64,000 nucleotides of DNA. Source: Pelagovum pacificum. GTDB taxonomy: Bacteria; Pseudomonadota; Alphaproteobacteria; Rhodobacterales; Rhodobacteraceae. Of the stretch, positions 38,312 to 47,365 are shown piece by piece (positions within the stretch are counted from its first letter, which is position 1; each line of letters starts with the position of its first letter). The DNA lies in NCBI RefSeq assembly GCF_016134045.1, contig NZ_CP065915.1, positions 3,352,501-3,416,500 on the forward strand, read 5' to 3'. The position numbers and the translations under genes are program-made. Under the pieces are notes generated by a model. That model was given only the letters and a program-made list of their open reading frames with translations. It searched no databases and was not told the DNA's origin.

Positions 38312-38806
38312 TCAGCCGCAGTGGCGGCGCACTTCGCTGGATCGCAAGCCGGTCTCGACCAGCATGCAGCGATTACGGGCTTCGTAGTAGTAGCCGCTCG
38401 CGTACCAGCGCACGGCCTCGTCCTGATTGCCATTCGCGACGAGCCACGCACCACGCAGGTATTTCACGCCATAACGCAGGTTCGTTTCCGCATCGAGCAG
38501 GCTCGACGCGCCACCGCTGTGACCCATGGTAGCCGCCGTTTCCGGCAGGATCTGCATCAGGCCGTAGTACGGGCCGTTGCGCGCGCCGGGCCGATAATCG
38601 CTTTCCCGCTGGATGACCCTATGGATCAATGACGGCGGGACCTCGTAGAAATCGGCGTACTGCTCGATCAGGCTTCGCAGTTCACGGGTCTCATTCGGGT
38701 TCAGCCCCGCACCGCCGGTCTGGGCGAAGCTGCGGGAAGCGGGCTGGGGCGAAGCGCAGGCCGCGGTGAGCAGGACCAGGGCGGTCAGGAGAGCACGAGT
38801 CATCAT
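38312..38806 (-). CDS. lytic transglycosylase, lipoprotein
   Basis: 164 residues from ATG 38806. A lipoprotein signal (LLTAAC, Cys18) anchors it, probably in the outer membrane. The SLT domain shows the catalytic Glu in QRESDYRPGARNG and the YGLMQILPETAATMG motif, then LRYGVKYLRG. It cleaves peptidoglycan glycan strands to form 1,6-anhydromuropeptides. It is small for the family, essentially the catalytic domain alone. The long in-frame extension upstream has no signal sequence and is rejected. Confidence 0.9.
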   Translation of the reverse strand: MMTRALLTALVLLTAACASPQPASRSFAQTGGAGLNPNETRELRSLIEQYADFYEVPPSLIHRVIQRESDYRPGARNGPYYGLMQILPETAATMGHSGGASSLLDAETNLRYGVKYLRGAWLVANGNQDEAVRWYASGYYYEARNRCMLVETGLRSSEVRRHCG

Positions 38807-38881
38807 ATTTTCGAAATACCGCCTCGGCGAACCTTCGCACAGAAAAATTGAGCGGGATGGGCAAAGCTCCGCCTGTGCGGA

Positions 38882-38930
38882 TTGACGCACCCATCTTAGC
38901 TGGTTAATGCAAATTACTGCAATTTTATGC
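38882..38930 (+). promoter_or_regulatory. promoter and putative DeoR operator
   Basis: -35 TTGACG at 38882-38887, exact 17-base spacer, -10 TAATGC at 38905-38910. Overlapping the start of transcription is an AT-rich segment with repeated TGCAA (38908-38912 and 38918-38922, ten bases apart) and a further ATGC. The spacing suggests a site for the regulator encoded immediately downstream. The leader is about 24 bases and lacks a clear Shine-Dalgarno sequence. Confidence 0.55.
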
Positions 38931-38940
38931 GTGATTCTGC

Positions 38941-39693
38941 ATGGACCTGAATAACCCCGATATCCGGCAAGCTCTGCTGCGCGATCGCCTTGGCGAGGGG
39001 CTGGTGCTTGTCGCGACCGACCTCGCGGATGAGTTCGGGGTATCGGCCGATACGATCCGGCGCGACCTGATCGGTCTGGAACGCGCAGGTGTCGCCGCCC
39101 GTGTGCGCGGCGGGGCCGTCCCGGTCTCTCCACCGGCGCGCCCCCTCAGGGAGCGTCGGCAGGACGGCGCCATTCCGTCAGAACTGGCCCGGCGAGCTGC
39201 CGAGCAGCTGCAAGGTGCGTCAACCCTGCTGCTCGACGGGGGAACAACTGTTCTGGCGGTGGCGGCGCGGCTCAGGCCACGCGCGGGCCTTCTCGTCATC
39301 ACGCCCTCGCCTTTCGTGGCCGCGCTCACCCATGGCAACGGGATCGAGACGGTCGTGCTGGGCGGTCCGCTCAGCGAGCGGGGCGGCATCGCGGTCGGCC
39401 CCCGCGCAGAGGCGGAAGTCGCGGACGTGGCGGCCGACATCGCGCTGGTCGGCGTCTGCGGGCTGGAAGCCGACTTCGGTCTGGGCAGCGACGATCTGCT
39501 GGAGAGCACGCTCGTCCGCGCCATGTCCCGGGCCGCCACTCGCACCATCGCGGTAACCGGGCACGAGAAGATCGGCCGTCGCGCCCGCTACCGCACCTTG
39601 CCGCCGGAAGAGATCGACATGATCGTCACCGACGCCGCCCAACCGGACACTGCGCCGTTCCGCGCGAAAGAAATCGAGGTCATCAATGTCTGA
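38941..39693 (+). CDS. DeoR-family transcriptional regulator
   Basis: 250 residues. The N-terminal HTH (VATDLADEFGVSADTIRRDLIGLE, about 20-43) is followed by the DeoR sensor domain with the phospho-sugar loop LLDGGTTV and IALVGVCGLEADFG. It overlaps the MFS gene by eight bases, so the two form one unit and the regulator probably controls the transporter. The effector is unknown, usually a sugar phosphate. Confidence 0.92.
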   Translation: MDLNNPDIRQALLRDRLGEGLVLVATDLADEFGVSADTIRRDLIGLERAGVAARVRGGAVPVSPPARPLRERRQDGAIPSELARRAAEQLQGASTLLLDGGTTVLAVAARLRPRAGLLVITPSPFVAALTHGNGIETVVLGGPLSERGGIAVGPRAEAEVADVAADIALVGVCGLEADFGLGSDDLLESTLVRAMSRAATRTIAVTGHEKIGRRARYRTLPPEEIDMIVTDAAQPDTAPFRAKEIEVINV

Positions 39694-40849
39694 GCTTCGC
39701 ACGCCCCGGCGCGCCGTGGCCGCCATGTTCATGCTGAACGGCTCCCTCCTTGGCGCATGGGCGTCGCGTGTGCCGGCCTTCGTCGAGAAGTTCGGCGTCT
39801 CGGAACGCAGCCTCGGCCTTCTCCTGCTGTGTCTCGCGCTCGGCGCCATCGTAGCGTTTCCTTTCGCGGGCGGGCTGTCGGACCGGCTCGGGGCCGATCG
39901 CCTGACCCGCATCCTCGGCGCGGCCTTCACCGTCCTGATCTGTCTGCTGCCGGTCGCGCCGACCGTTGGGCTGCTTGGGCTGGTGCTGTTCCTCTGCGGG
40001 ATGACGTTCGGCGCGATGGATGTCTCGATGAACGCCTGGGCAGCGGAGGTCGAACGCCATCTGAAGAAGCCGATCATGTCGTCTTTCCATGCGCTGTTCA
40101 GCCTTGGCTCGGGCCTCGGCGCTGGATCCGGCTGGATTGCGGCGGCGACGGGCACAGGAACACTGCCGCATTTCCTGATCCTTGCCGTGATCGCGGGCCC
40201 GCTGGCGCTCTGGGTCGCGCAGGTGCCGTGGAACTCGTCGCGCGGCGCCTCCGGTCCAGCCTTCGCCTTGCCCAAGGGTCCGCTGGTGCTGGTGGGTCTG
40301 TTCGCCTTCTGCTCATCGCTTGGCGAAGGGTCGATGGTGGACTGGAGCGCGGTGCTGCTTCAGTCGGTCTATGGCGCCACGGAGGCACAGGCGGCGCTCG
40401 GCTACGCGGCGTTCTCGGTGACGATGGTCGCGACGCGGCTGGCCGGCGACCGGATCACGACGGCACTCGGCCCCGTCAACGCCGGCCGCATCTGCGGGTC
40501 GGTGGCGGTCGTCGGCGCTCTCGTGGTCATTTTCGGAGGATCGCTTGCAACGGCCCTGCTCGGCTTTGCCCTGCTCGGTGTCGGCTTTGCGGTCGTCGTG
40601 CCGCTGGCCTTCAGCCGCGCGGCGAATGATCCGTTCGTGCCGCCCGGTCAGGCCATCGCCGGCGTCGCGACTCTCGGCTACGGCGGGTTGCTGATCGGAC
40701 CGCCGGCCATCGGCTTCATCGCAGAGGCGACGTCCCTGCCGACGGCCTTCGGCCTCGTCGCTGTGCTGTCGGTCTGCATCGTACTCCTCGCGCCGACGCT
40801 GCGCCCGCCGGGCGAGCCGGCAGCCGGTGCATCGGCGCGGGAAGCCTGA
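39686..40849 (+). CDS. major facilitator superfamily transporter
   Basis: 387 residues with about 12 membrane segments. The loop 2-3 signature appears as GGLSDRLGADRL (about 74-85), and the sequence resembles YbjJ/FucP-like MFS carriers (NGSLLGAWASRVPAF at the start). It probably moves a sugar or small organic compound across the inner membrane. Co-transcribed with the DeoR regulator; its stop is three bases from the end of the convergent DUF1611 gene. Confidence 0.9.
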   Translation: MSELRTPRRAVAAMFMLNGSLLGAWASRVPAFVEKFGVSERSLGLLLLCLALGAIVAFPFAGGLSDRLGADRLTRILGAAFTVLICLLPVAPTVGLLGLVLFLCGMTFGAMDVSMNAWAAEVERHLKKPIMSSFHALFSLGSGLGAGSGWIAAATGTGTLPHFLILAVIAGPLALWVAQVPWNSSRGASGPAFALPKGPLVLVGLFAFCSSLGEGSMVDWSAVLLQSVYGATEAQAALGYAAFSVTMVATRLAGDRITTALGPVNAGRICGSVAVVGALVVIFGGSLATALLGFALLGVGFAVVVPLAFSRAANDPFVPPGQAIAGVATLGYGGLLIGPPAIGFIAEATSLPTAFGLVAVLSVCIVLLAPTLRPPGEPAAGASAREA

Positions 40850-40852
40850 GCG

Positions 40853-41854
40853 CTACTCCGCGACCAGCGCGTCGATGAGGCGCGCGGCACCCTGCCGGAA
40901 CGGATCGACGGTCGGCAGGCCCATACGCTCCTCGATCTCGGACAGGCAGGCGGTCGCCTCCGCGTCGTCGAGCGCGGCGGTATTCACCGAAATGCCGATG
41001 ATCTTGCAGTCGGGATTCGCGATCCGCGCGATGGGCAACGCCATGTCCCGCAGCGCCTCGAGCGAGGGAAGCTGATAGTCCGGCAGCCCGCGCATGTGGG
41101 TGCGCGTCGGTTCGTGCGCGAGAACGATCGCATCCGGTTGGCCGCCGTGGATCAGCGCCATCGTCACGCCCGAGTAGGACACGTGGAACAGGCTGCCCTG
41201 CCCTTCGATGTGATCCCAATGGTCGGGATCGTTGTCCGGCGTCAGCCACTCGACGGAGCCTGCCATGAAGTCGGCGATCACCGCGTCGAGCGGCACGCCC
41301 TCACCCGTGACGAGGATCCCCGTCTGGCCTGTCGCGCGGAACGTGCTCTTGAGACCGCGCTTGCGCATCTCCGCATCCATGGCGAGGCCGGTGTACATCT
41401 TGCCGACGGAGCAGTCGGTGCCGAGTGCGAGGCAGCGCTTGCCGGTCCGTTTCTTGCCGTCGGCGATCGGGTACTGCACGTTCGGCAGCCGGACGTCGAA
41501 CAGCTCGCGACCGTGCTCTTTCGCGGCGGCGACCAGCGGCTCCTGGTTTTTCAGCAGGGTGTGAAGGCCGGAGGCGATGTCGAACCCTTCGGCGACCGCC
41601 TCGACCAGTACGTCCATCCACTTGTCCGAGATCACGCCGCCACGGTTGGCAACGCCGATCACCAGTGTCTGCGCACCGGCCTGACGGGCCTCGGCCAGCG
41701 TCATGTCGGGGATTTTCAGGTCGGCCTTGCAGCCCGGAAGCCGGAACTGGCCGACGGCGTTTTCCGGTCGCCAGTCGCGGATCCCCTGCGCGACCTTGGC
41801 CGCGAGCGGATCGGGAGCATCGCCGAGGAAGAGAAGGTAGGGCGTCTTGATCAT
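40853..41854 (-). CDS. dgcN: DUF1611 protein, probable D-glutamate N-acetyltransferase DgcN
   Basis: 333 residues. The DUF1611 family has been assigned to DgcN, which acetylates D-glutamate so that DgcA can epimerise it to the L-form. Features: an N-terminal Rossmann-like part, GTDCSVGKMYTGLAM (a P-loop-like motif at about 145-159), TGQTGILVTGEGVPLDAVI, and ALIHGGQPDAIVLAHEPTR. No dgcA (enolase-superfamily epimerase) is adjacent, so the assignment to D-Glu catabolism rests on the family alone. Single gene in this orientation. Confidence 0.78.
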   Translation of the reverse strand: MIKTPYLLFLGDAPDPLAAKVAQGIRDWRPENAVGQFRLPGCKADLKIPDMTLAEARQAGAQTLVIGVANRGGVISDKWMDVLVEAVAEGFDIASGLHTLLKNQEPLVAAAKEHGRELFDVRLPNVQYPIADGKKRTGKRCLALGTDCSVGKMYTGLAMDAEMRKRGLKSTFRATGQTGILVTGEGVPLDAVIADFMAGSVEWLTPDNDPDHWDHIEGQGSLFHVSYSGVTMALIHGGQPDAIVLAHEPTRTHMRGLPDYQLPSLEALRDMALPIARIANPDCKIIGISVNTAALDDAEATACLSEIEERMGLPTVDPFRQGAARLIDALVAE

Positions 41855-42066
41855 GGAACCTGCCGTCGGTTGGAGTCTGTCCGTGCGGGGCGCACTGGCC
41901 GCATCCTCCGGCCCGTCCGCGTTCGGGTCAAGGAACCCCTCGCGGCCGATCCGTGCCGTCCCCGCTTTTCATACGTCTTCGACAGCATAGCCCGTTGCCC
42001 CGGCACGGCCAGCCGCACCGCCCGAAACCTGTGCTAGACTGGGACCGGGTTCATGGAGGATCGGAG

Positions 42067-42705
42067 ATGATTCGCTTTGCTGCAGCCCTTTGCCTGTTGC
42101 CGGTGACGGCCCTCGCCCAAAGCGAATGCGCCGAGGGACAGGTCATGCCGGAACCGAGCGCCTGCATCGTCGGAAGCTGGATCGGCGAGAGTAACGCCGA
42201 CGAGGTCTTCCAGGATTTCATCCAGTCGATGTCGGGCTCGGGCGTCACCTTCGATGCGTTCTCAGACTTCCCGACGTCGATCGGCCGCCAGATCTATGCC
42301 GACGGGTTCTACATCACGGTCCCGATGCACGTGAGCACGACGGTGACCGAGGACCGCGAGACGTCGTCCGGCCAGATGATCATGGACCTGAACCTGCCGA
42401 CCGAGATCGGCCACATCTGGGACATCGACGGGATGCTGTTCTCCTGCGTTCTGCCCGGCATGTCGCCGACCCTGCATTTCGAGGGCCGGTCGGATGACGG
42501 CAGCAGCGGCTCGACCGACATCGTCCTTCAACCCGATGGCTACGTTGTCCCGACGACGGTGCTTTGCAACGGCGATTCAATGATCACGAGCTCGGAGTTG
42601 CCGGTCGGGACCGTGACGGTCCTGTGGGACAGGGTGCCCCAAAGCCGCTTCGGAGAGGACCTGCGCGCCCGGCTCGAGAGTGGTGGCGCGGGTCCGGAGG
42701 AGTAG
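42067..42705 (+). CDS. exported protein of unknown function
   Basis: 212 residues from ATG 42067 with GGAGGA seven bases upstream; a longer frame begins at 41953 but lacks a signal. The signal peptide MIRFAAALCLLPVTALAQ directs it to the periplasm. The mature part has four Cys (in SECAEG, SACIVG, FSCVLPG and VLCNGD) that may form disulfides, and is rich in beta-type sequence. I do not recognise the family. It precedes accA by 75 bases. A possible extended -10 (TGTGCTAGACT) lies near 42030-42040. Confidence 0.75.
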   Translation: MIRFAAALCLLPVTALAQSECAEGQVMPEPSACIVGSWIGESNADEVFQDFIQSMSGSGVTFDAFSDFPTSIGRQIYADGFYITVPMHVSTTVTEDRETSSGQMIMDLNLPTEIGHIWDIDGMLFSCVLPGMSPTLHFEGRSDDGSSGSTDIVLQPDGYVVPTTVLCNGDSMITSSELPVGTVTVLWDRVPQSRFGEDLRARLESGGAGPEE

Positions 42706-42780
42706 AGCACGCGCGTCGAGTTGCTCCCGCCGTGGCAAATGCCATATAGAGCAGGCGTGCAACGATCGACCGGATAGCGG

Positions 42781-43743
42781 ATGACCAACTACCTCGACTT
42801 CGAGAAACCCCTTGCCGAGATCGAGGGCAAGGCAACCGAACTCCGCGCGATGGCGCGGTCCAATTCGGAGATGAACGTCGAGGACGAGGCCAGGGCCCTC
42901 GACAAGAAGGCGACCGACCTGCTCACCAGTCTCTATGCCGATCTGTCGGCATGGCGGAAGTGTCAGGTCGCGCGGCATCCCGACCGGCCGCACTGCAAGG
43001 ATTACATCGAGGCCCTGTTCACGGAGTATACGCCGCTAGCGGGTGACCGGAACTTTGCGGACGACCACGCCGTGATGGGCGGACTCGCCCGGTTCGACGG
43101 CAAGCCGGTCGTCGTCATCGGTCACGAGAAGGGCAACGACACCAAGAGCCGGATCGAACGCAACTTCGGCATGGCGCGGCCCGAGGGTTACCGCAAGGCG
43201 ATCCGCCTGATGGACCTCGCCGAGCGGTTCGGTCTGCCGGTCGTCACGCTGGTCGACACCCCCGGTGCCTATCCCGGCAAGGGCGCCGAAGAGCGCGGCC
43301 AGTCCGAGGCGATCGCCCGATCGACACAGAAGTGCCTTCAGCTGACAGTGCCGATGGTGTCGATCATCATTGGCGAGGGCGGCTCCGGCGGCGCCGTGGC
43401 CTTCGCGACCGCGGACAAGGTCGCGATGCTGGAGCATTCGATCTATTCGGTCATCTCGCCCGAAGGCTGCGCGTCGATCCTCTGGAAGGACAGCGACAAG
43501 ATGAAGGAGGCCGCCGAGGCGCTGCGCCTGACCGCGCAGGATCTTTATGAGCTCGGCGTCTGCGACCGGATCATCACCGAGCCCGTCGGCGGCGCGCACC
43601 GCGAACCCGAGACGACGATCACCGCCGTGGGCAAGGCGATCTCCGGGCTGCTGAAGGACCTGTCCAAGAAGAAGCCGGAAACGCTGCGCGACAATCGTCG
43701 CAAGAAGTACCTCGGACTTGGGTCCCGGGGGCTTGCCGCGTGA
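42781..43743 (+). CDS. accA: acetyl-CoA carboxylase carboxyltransferase subunit alpha
   Basis: 320 residues, standard length. With AccD it transfers the carboxyl group from biotin to acetyl-CoA, the first step of fatty acid synthesis. Typical stretches are [14 protein letters not shown] at the start, [33 protein letters not shown] (oxyanion region) and [13 protein letters not shown]. Its TGA overlaps the GTG start of the next gene. Confidence 0.97.
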   Translation: MTNYLDFEKPLAEIEGKATELRAMARSNSEMNVEDEARALDKKATDLLTSLYADLSAWRKCQVARHPDRPHCKDYIEALFTEYTPLAGDRNFADDHAVMGGLARFDGKPVVVIGHEKGNDTKSRIERNFGMARPEGYRKAIRLMDLAERFGLPVVTLVDTPGAYPGKGAEERGQSEAIARSTQKCLQLTVPMVSIIIGEGGSGGAVAFATADKVAMLEHSIYSVISPEGCASILWKDSDKMKEAAEALRLTAQDLYELGVCDRIITEPVGGAHREPETTITAVGKAISGLLKDLSKKKPETLRDNRRKKYLGLGSRGLAA

Positions 43744-44252
43744 TCCGCGCGCTCGTCCCGGCGCTGTTCCTCGCAGCCACGCCACTCGCGGCGCAGGACG
43801 AGGGACTGACCGGGCGGGCCGTGTCATTCGGCGTGCTGCTCTACGAGGACGGCAAGGAAGACAAACCGATCTTCCAGGGCGAGCGGCACGAGGCGGTTGT
43901 CGGCGACCATGTCGAGTACGGCCTTGGCGACGAGCCGCCCCAGAACGGGTGGGGCGTGATCCCGGCGGTGATCGACATCTCCGCGAGCCGGGTCGAGATC
44001 TCCTACCCCGATTGGTCCTACTCGGACACGTTCCCCGATGTCGGCTTCAACGGCTACGTGCTCGATTTCCTCGTCGACTGCGTGCTGTTCGATTCAGCGA
44101 CCATCGACAAGCAGGCCTCGACCGGAACGCTGACCGACAAGGACGTCTTCGTGCGCGACGCCCGGCTCTATGTCGATGTGGGCGGGCAGACGTACGGCCC
44201 GGACGAAACCTTCGTCATCGAGCTGGAGGTCATGGACTGCCCGCTGTCCTGA
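43740..44252 (+). CDS. exported protein of unknown function, coupled to accA
   Basis: 170 residues from GTG 43740, overlapping the accA stop (GTGA). Signal peptide of about 19 residues ending PLAAQ. The mature part is acidic, with two Cys (VDCVLFD and VMDCPLS near the end). No family recognised. Start and overlap are well supported by the signal peptide. Confidence 0.72.
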   Translation: MIRALVPALFLAATPLAAQDEGLTGRAVSFGVLLYEDGKEDKPIFQGERHEAVVGDHVEYGLGDEPPQNGWGVIPAVIDISASRVEISYPDWSYSDTFPDVGFNGYVLDFLVDCVLFDSATIDKQASTGTLTDKDVFVRDARLYVDVGGQTYGPDETFVIELEVMDCPLS

Positions 44253-44272
44253 GCCGCTCGCGGCTCAGCCTC

Positions 44273-44878
44273 TCACCACATCTTGCCTTGTGCGTATTCG
44301 GCGTATTCCCGGTCATAGACCGTCGCATCGAACTCCGGATCGACTTCCTTCACGAGGTCGCCCGCCGTTGGCAGTCCGGCAGTCTCATCCTCGCCCGACC
44401 ATAGGCGCGACCGCATCAGCGCCTTGGCACACTGGAAATAGACCTCGCCGACCGAGATCACGATGACCGAGCGCGGGTGTTTGCCACGCTGGTCGAACGT
44501 CGCGGTGAGGTCCGGGTCGGCACTGATCTTCGCGGTGCCGTTCACGCGCACGACGTTTTCGCTGCCGGGAACCATGAACATCAGGCTCACGCGGCCGTCC
44601 CGCACGATATTGCGCAGCGAATCCATACGGTTGTTGCCCATCCAGTCCGGCAACATCAGCGTCGACGGATCGGCGATTCGCACGACCGGGCCATCGTCAC
44701 CGCGCGGGCTGCCGTCGGTGCCTTCCGGGCCGACCGTCGTCAGCACGCAGAAACGGGAGCTTTCGATCCACTTCGCATAAAGCGGCGTGATCTGCGTGAC
44801 CACCTTTTCAAGCGAGCGCGGAGACGCGCGTCCATAGAGCTCTTCGAGCGCGCTGACCTCAGTTATGAATTCCGTCAT
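44273..44878 (-). CDS. pyridoxamine 5'-phosphate oxidase-family flavin-binding protein
   Basis: 201 residues with the split-barrel PPOX fold: SSRFCVLTTVGPEGTDGSPRG, LMLPDWMGNNRMDSLRNI, LMFMVPGSENVVRVNG. It belongs to the MSMEG_1061-type subgroup that binds FMN or F420-like cofactors; it is not PdxH itself. Function unknown, perhaps reduction of a small electrophile. Its ATG overlaps the stop of the upstream plsC-like gene by four bases. Confidence 0.85.
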   Translation of the reverse strand: MTEFITEVSALEELYGRASPRSLEKVVTQITPLYAKWIESSRFCVLTTVGPEGTDGSPRGDDGPVVRIADPSTLMLPDWMGNNRMDSLRNIVRDGRVSLMFMVPGSENVVRVNGTAKISADPDLTATFDQRGKHPRSVIVISVGEVYFQCAKALMRSRLWSGEDETAGLPTAGDLVKEVDPEFDATVYDREYAEYAQGKMW

Positions 44879-45621
44879 CGGTCTTCCTCCTCCCCGATCG
44901 GGGCAAAGCCGGCTTCCGCCATGAGCATGTTAGATCGTTGCTCTACCACGCGCGACAGCTCACCGAGAAACTCTGCCGACGTCAGTCCGGGCTCGATCGG
45001 ATCGAGATACTCGATCACGGCGGTGCCGGGCTTGCGGTAGATGCCGGCGCGCGGCCAGAACAGGCCGACGTTGCAGGCCACCGGAACGCAAGACTTCCCC
45101 ATCGCGTCATAGAGCGCGGCCGCCCCGATCTTGTAGGGCGCGGTGACGCCCGGCGCGATGCGGGTGCCTTGCGGATAGATGACGAGCTGGCCCGGGTCGG
45201 CATGACCGGCTGCGACATCGGCGACCATCTTCTTGACCGCCTGCGCCCGCTTGCCCCGATCCACCGGAATGCAGCCCATCCGCAGCGTGTATTGACCCAG
45301 CACCGGGGTGTAGACGAGCTCTCGCTTCATGATGAACTTCGGATGCGGCAGGCTGCCGAAGATCAGGATGATGTCGAGAAAGCTCTGGTGTTTCGCCGCG
45401 ATGAGGACCTCACCCGACGGCGGCGTGCCGCGAACTTCGGTCTTCAGGCCGATCATCCACCGGGCGGTCCAGCGCACCCAGCGCGTGTAGGCCCGTGCGG
45501 CCCGAAACGCGCCTTCCTTGGTGGCAAGCGCGTAGGGGAAGAAGACGATGCCGAGCACCGCCATCGCGACATACATCTGTATGACGAACAGCAGCGAGCG
45601 TATCCACTGGATCGGGTTCAT
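44875..45621 (-). CDS. plsC: 1-acyl-sn-glycerol-3-phosphate acyltransferase family protein
   Basis: 248 residues. An N-terminal membrane anchor (about 8-32) is followed by the acyltransferase motifs H-x4-D (KHQSFLD), FIMKRELVYTP, GCIPVDRGKR and YPQGTR. It makes phosphatidic acid or related lipids at the inner membrane. It overlaps ftsX upstream and the PPOX gene downstream by four bases each, suggesting one ftsE-ftsX-plsC-PPOX transcript. Confidence 0.9.
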   Translation of the reverse strand: MNPIQWIRSLLFVIQMYVAMAVLGIVFFPYALATKEGAFRAARAYTRWVRWTARWMIGLKTEVRGTPPSGEVLIAAKHQSFLDIILIFGSLPHPKFIMKRELVYTPVLGQYTLRMGCIPVDRGKRAQAVKKMVADVAAGHADPGQLVIYPQGTRIAPGVTAPYKIGAAALYDAMGKSCVPVACNVGLFWPRAGIYRKPGTAVIEYLDPIEPGLTSAEFLGELSRVVEQRSNMLMAEAGFAPIGEEEDR

Positions 45622-46520
45622 GACCGGGCCCTCAACATGCGCAGCGCCGCCGCGCGGGTCGCGCCGAATGCGAAGATGCCCGCCAGTGGGGGAACCAGAA
45701 GCGGCCAGAGCCAGCCGACCCCCTGGAAGCCGAGGCCGGTGAGGAAACCGCCGGCGGCCTCCGCATCCGGCAGCAGAAAGATGGCGAGCGCCCCAGCAGC
45801 CGTGCCGACGGCCGCTCCGGTCAAGGCGCGCAGCGTGAATCGGCGCACGAAGGCCCGCGCGATGTAGCTGTCCTGCGCCCCGACGAGGCGAAGCACACGG
45901 ATCACCTGCTCGTTCGCGGCCAGCGCAGCCTGCGCAGCGAGGGTGATCATCGCAGCGGTCGAAGCCCCGATGAGGCCGAGCGCCAGGATACCGAGCGCCC
46001 TGAGCCGGTTCGCGGCGCGCACCAGCGGTTCGCGCCAGCGCGTGTGATCGTCCAGCACCGCGCCCGGCACTTCGGCCTGCAAACGCGCACGCAGACCCGC
46101 GGCGTCGAACCCGTCACCGTCTTCGACGATTTCGATAAGTTTCGGGATCGGCAGCGACTCGACCGGCAGGTCGGGCCCGAACCAGGGTTCCAGCAGCGCC
46201 TTCGCGTCGTCGTCGGTCAGCGGCCGCGCGGAGGCAACGCCCGGTGTCGTCTCCAGCACCCGAACCGCGGCGGCGACCTGTGCATCGGCCTGCCCCTCGG
46301 GCGCGGAAATGCGCAGGGTCGACGTCTGCGCCAGCTCCGCCGACCATCGATCGGCGAGCCTGTCGGTCGCCAGCGACAGCGCCAGTGCGAAGACTGCAAG
46401 GAACGCCATTGCGCCCGCAGTGAATGTCGTCAGTCGCGCGGTGAAGCCCGTCGGGGGCACCGCCCGGTCGGCCTGCGGATCGCCCGACAGGACCGCGACG
46501 AAGGCGCGCAGCCAGTTCAA
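45618..46520 (-). CDS. ftsX: cell division protein FtsX
   Basis: 300 residues. Four membrane helices: one after a short N-terminal tail (about 34-54) and three in the C-terminal third, with a large periplasmic loop between helices 1 and 2. With FtsE it couples ATP hydrolysis to peptidoglycan hydrolase activation at the septum. The sequence LRALGILALGLIGASTAAMI and the closing FAFGATRAAALRML are FtsX-like. Overlaps ftsE by four bases. Confidence 0.9.
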   Translation of the reverse strand: MNWLRAFVAVLSGDPQADRAVPPTGFTARLTTFTAGAMAFLAVFALALSLATDRLADRWSAELAQTSTLRISAPEGQADAQVAAAVRVLETTPGVASARPLTDDDAKALLEPWFGPDLPVESLPIPKLIEIVEDGDGFDAAGLRARLQAEVPGAVLDDHTRWREPLVRAANRLRALGILALGLIGASTAAMITLAAQAALAANEQVIRVLRLVGAQDSYIARAFVRRFTLRALTGAAVGTAAGALAIFLLPDAEAAGGFLTGLGFQGVGWLWPLLVPPLAGIFAFGATRAAALRMLRARS

Positions 46521-47191
46521 AGGTCCGCCCCCGCCGCCATCAGCTTGCGGTCGCGCAGGCGAAGCACCCGCGCCTGTACCTGCGATTTGGCGGCGCGGAT
46601 CAGGGCGAGGTCGTGGGTCGCGACCAGCACGGCGTTGCCCATGCGGTTCAGCTCGACCAGCAGTGCCATAAGGCGCTGCGACATCTCCCAGTCGATGTTG
46701 CCGGTCGGCTCGTCCGCGATGATGACTTCCGGCGACATGATGACGGCGCGGGCGAGCGCGGCACGCTGTCGTTCGCCGCCAGACAGTTCCGGCGGGAGCT
46801 GGGACGCCTGTTTCGACAGGCCCACCCAGCCGAGCAGATCGTCGAGATCGGAACCGACCTCACCACCGCGCCCGGCCACGGTCAGCGGCAGGGCGACATT
46901 CTCGGCTACCGGGAGATGGTCGAGGAACTGACAATCCTGGTGGACGACGCCGATGCGACGGCGGGCAAAGGCCACGGCGTCGCGATCCATGTTGCGCACG
47001 TCCTCGCCGAACAGGCGCACATCGCCCGACGTCGCGACGAGCTCACCATAGCAGAGCTTCAGAAGCGTGGTCTTGCCCGCGCCCGACGGGCCGGTCAGGA
47101 AATGAAACGATCCCGGCGCCAAGGTCAGGGAGAGATCCGAAAAAAGCTCTCCGCCGCCATAGGTATAAGCGACGTTCTCCAGCTCGATCAC
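46517..47191 (-). CDS. ftsE: cell division ATP-binding protein FtsE
   Basis: 224 residues from a GTG start at 47191. Walker A TGPSGAGKTT (about 33-42), signature LSGGERQRAALARA, Walker B VIIADEPTGN. DLSLTLAPGSFHFLTG is the FtsE-type N-terminus. Forms FtsEX with the next gene. It is divergent from the zinc-ribbon gene, with 174 bases between starts. Confidence 0.92.
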   Translation of the reverse strand: MIELENVAYTYGGGELFSDLSLTLAPGSFHFLTGPSGAGKTTLLKLCYGELVATSGDVRLFGEDVRNMDRDAVAFARRRIGVVHQDCQFLDHLPVAENVALPLTVAGRGGEVGSDLDDLLGWVGLSKQASQLPPELSGGERQRAALARAVIMSPEVIIADEPTGNIDWEMSQRLMALLVELNRMGNAVLVATHDLALIRAAKSQVQARVLRLRDRKLMAAGADL

Positions 47192-47365
47192 CTGGGGGCC
47201 CCTTTTTGATGAACACGCCCCTAATGCCGAATCCGGAGACCGGTTTCAATGACACGCCTTGACGCTGGCGATAAGCAGCAGGCTTTGCGAAACTGTTTGT
47301 CGTTGTTACACATGGTGTTGACGGCGGGAAAATCGGCAAAGCCCGATGGGCAGTGAGGAATACGG

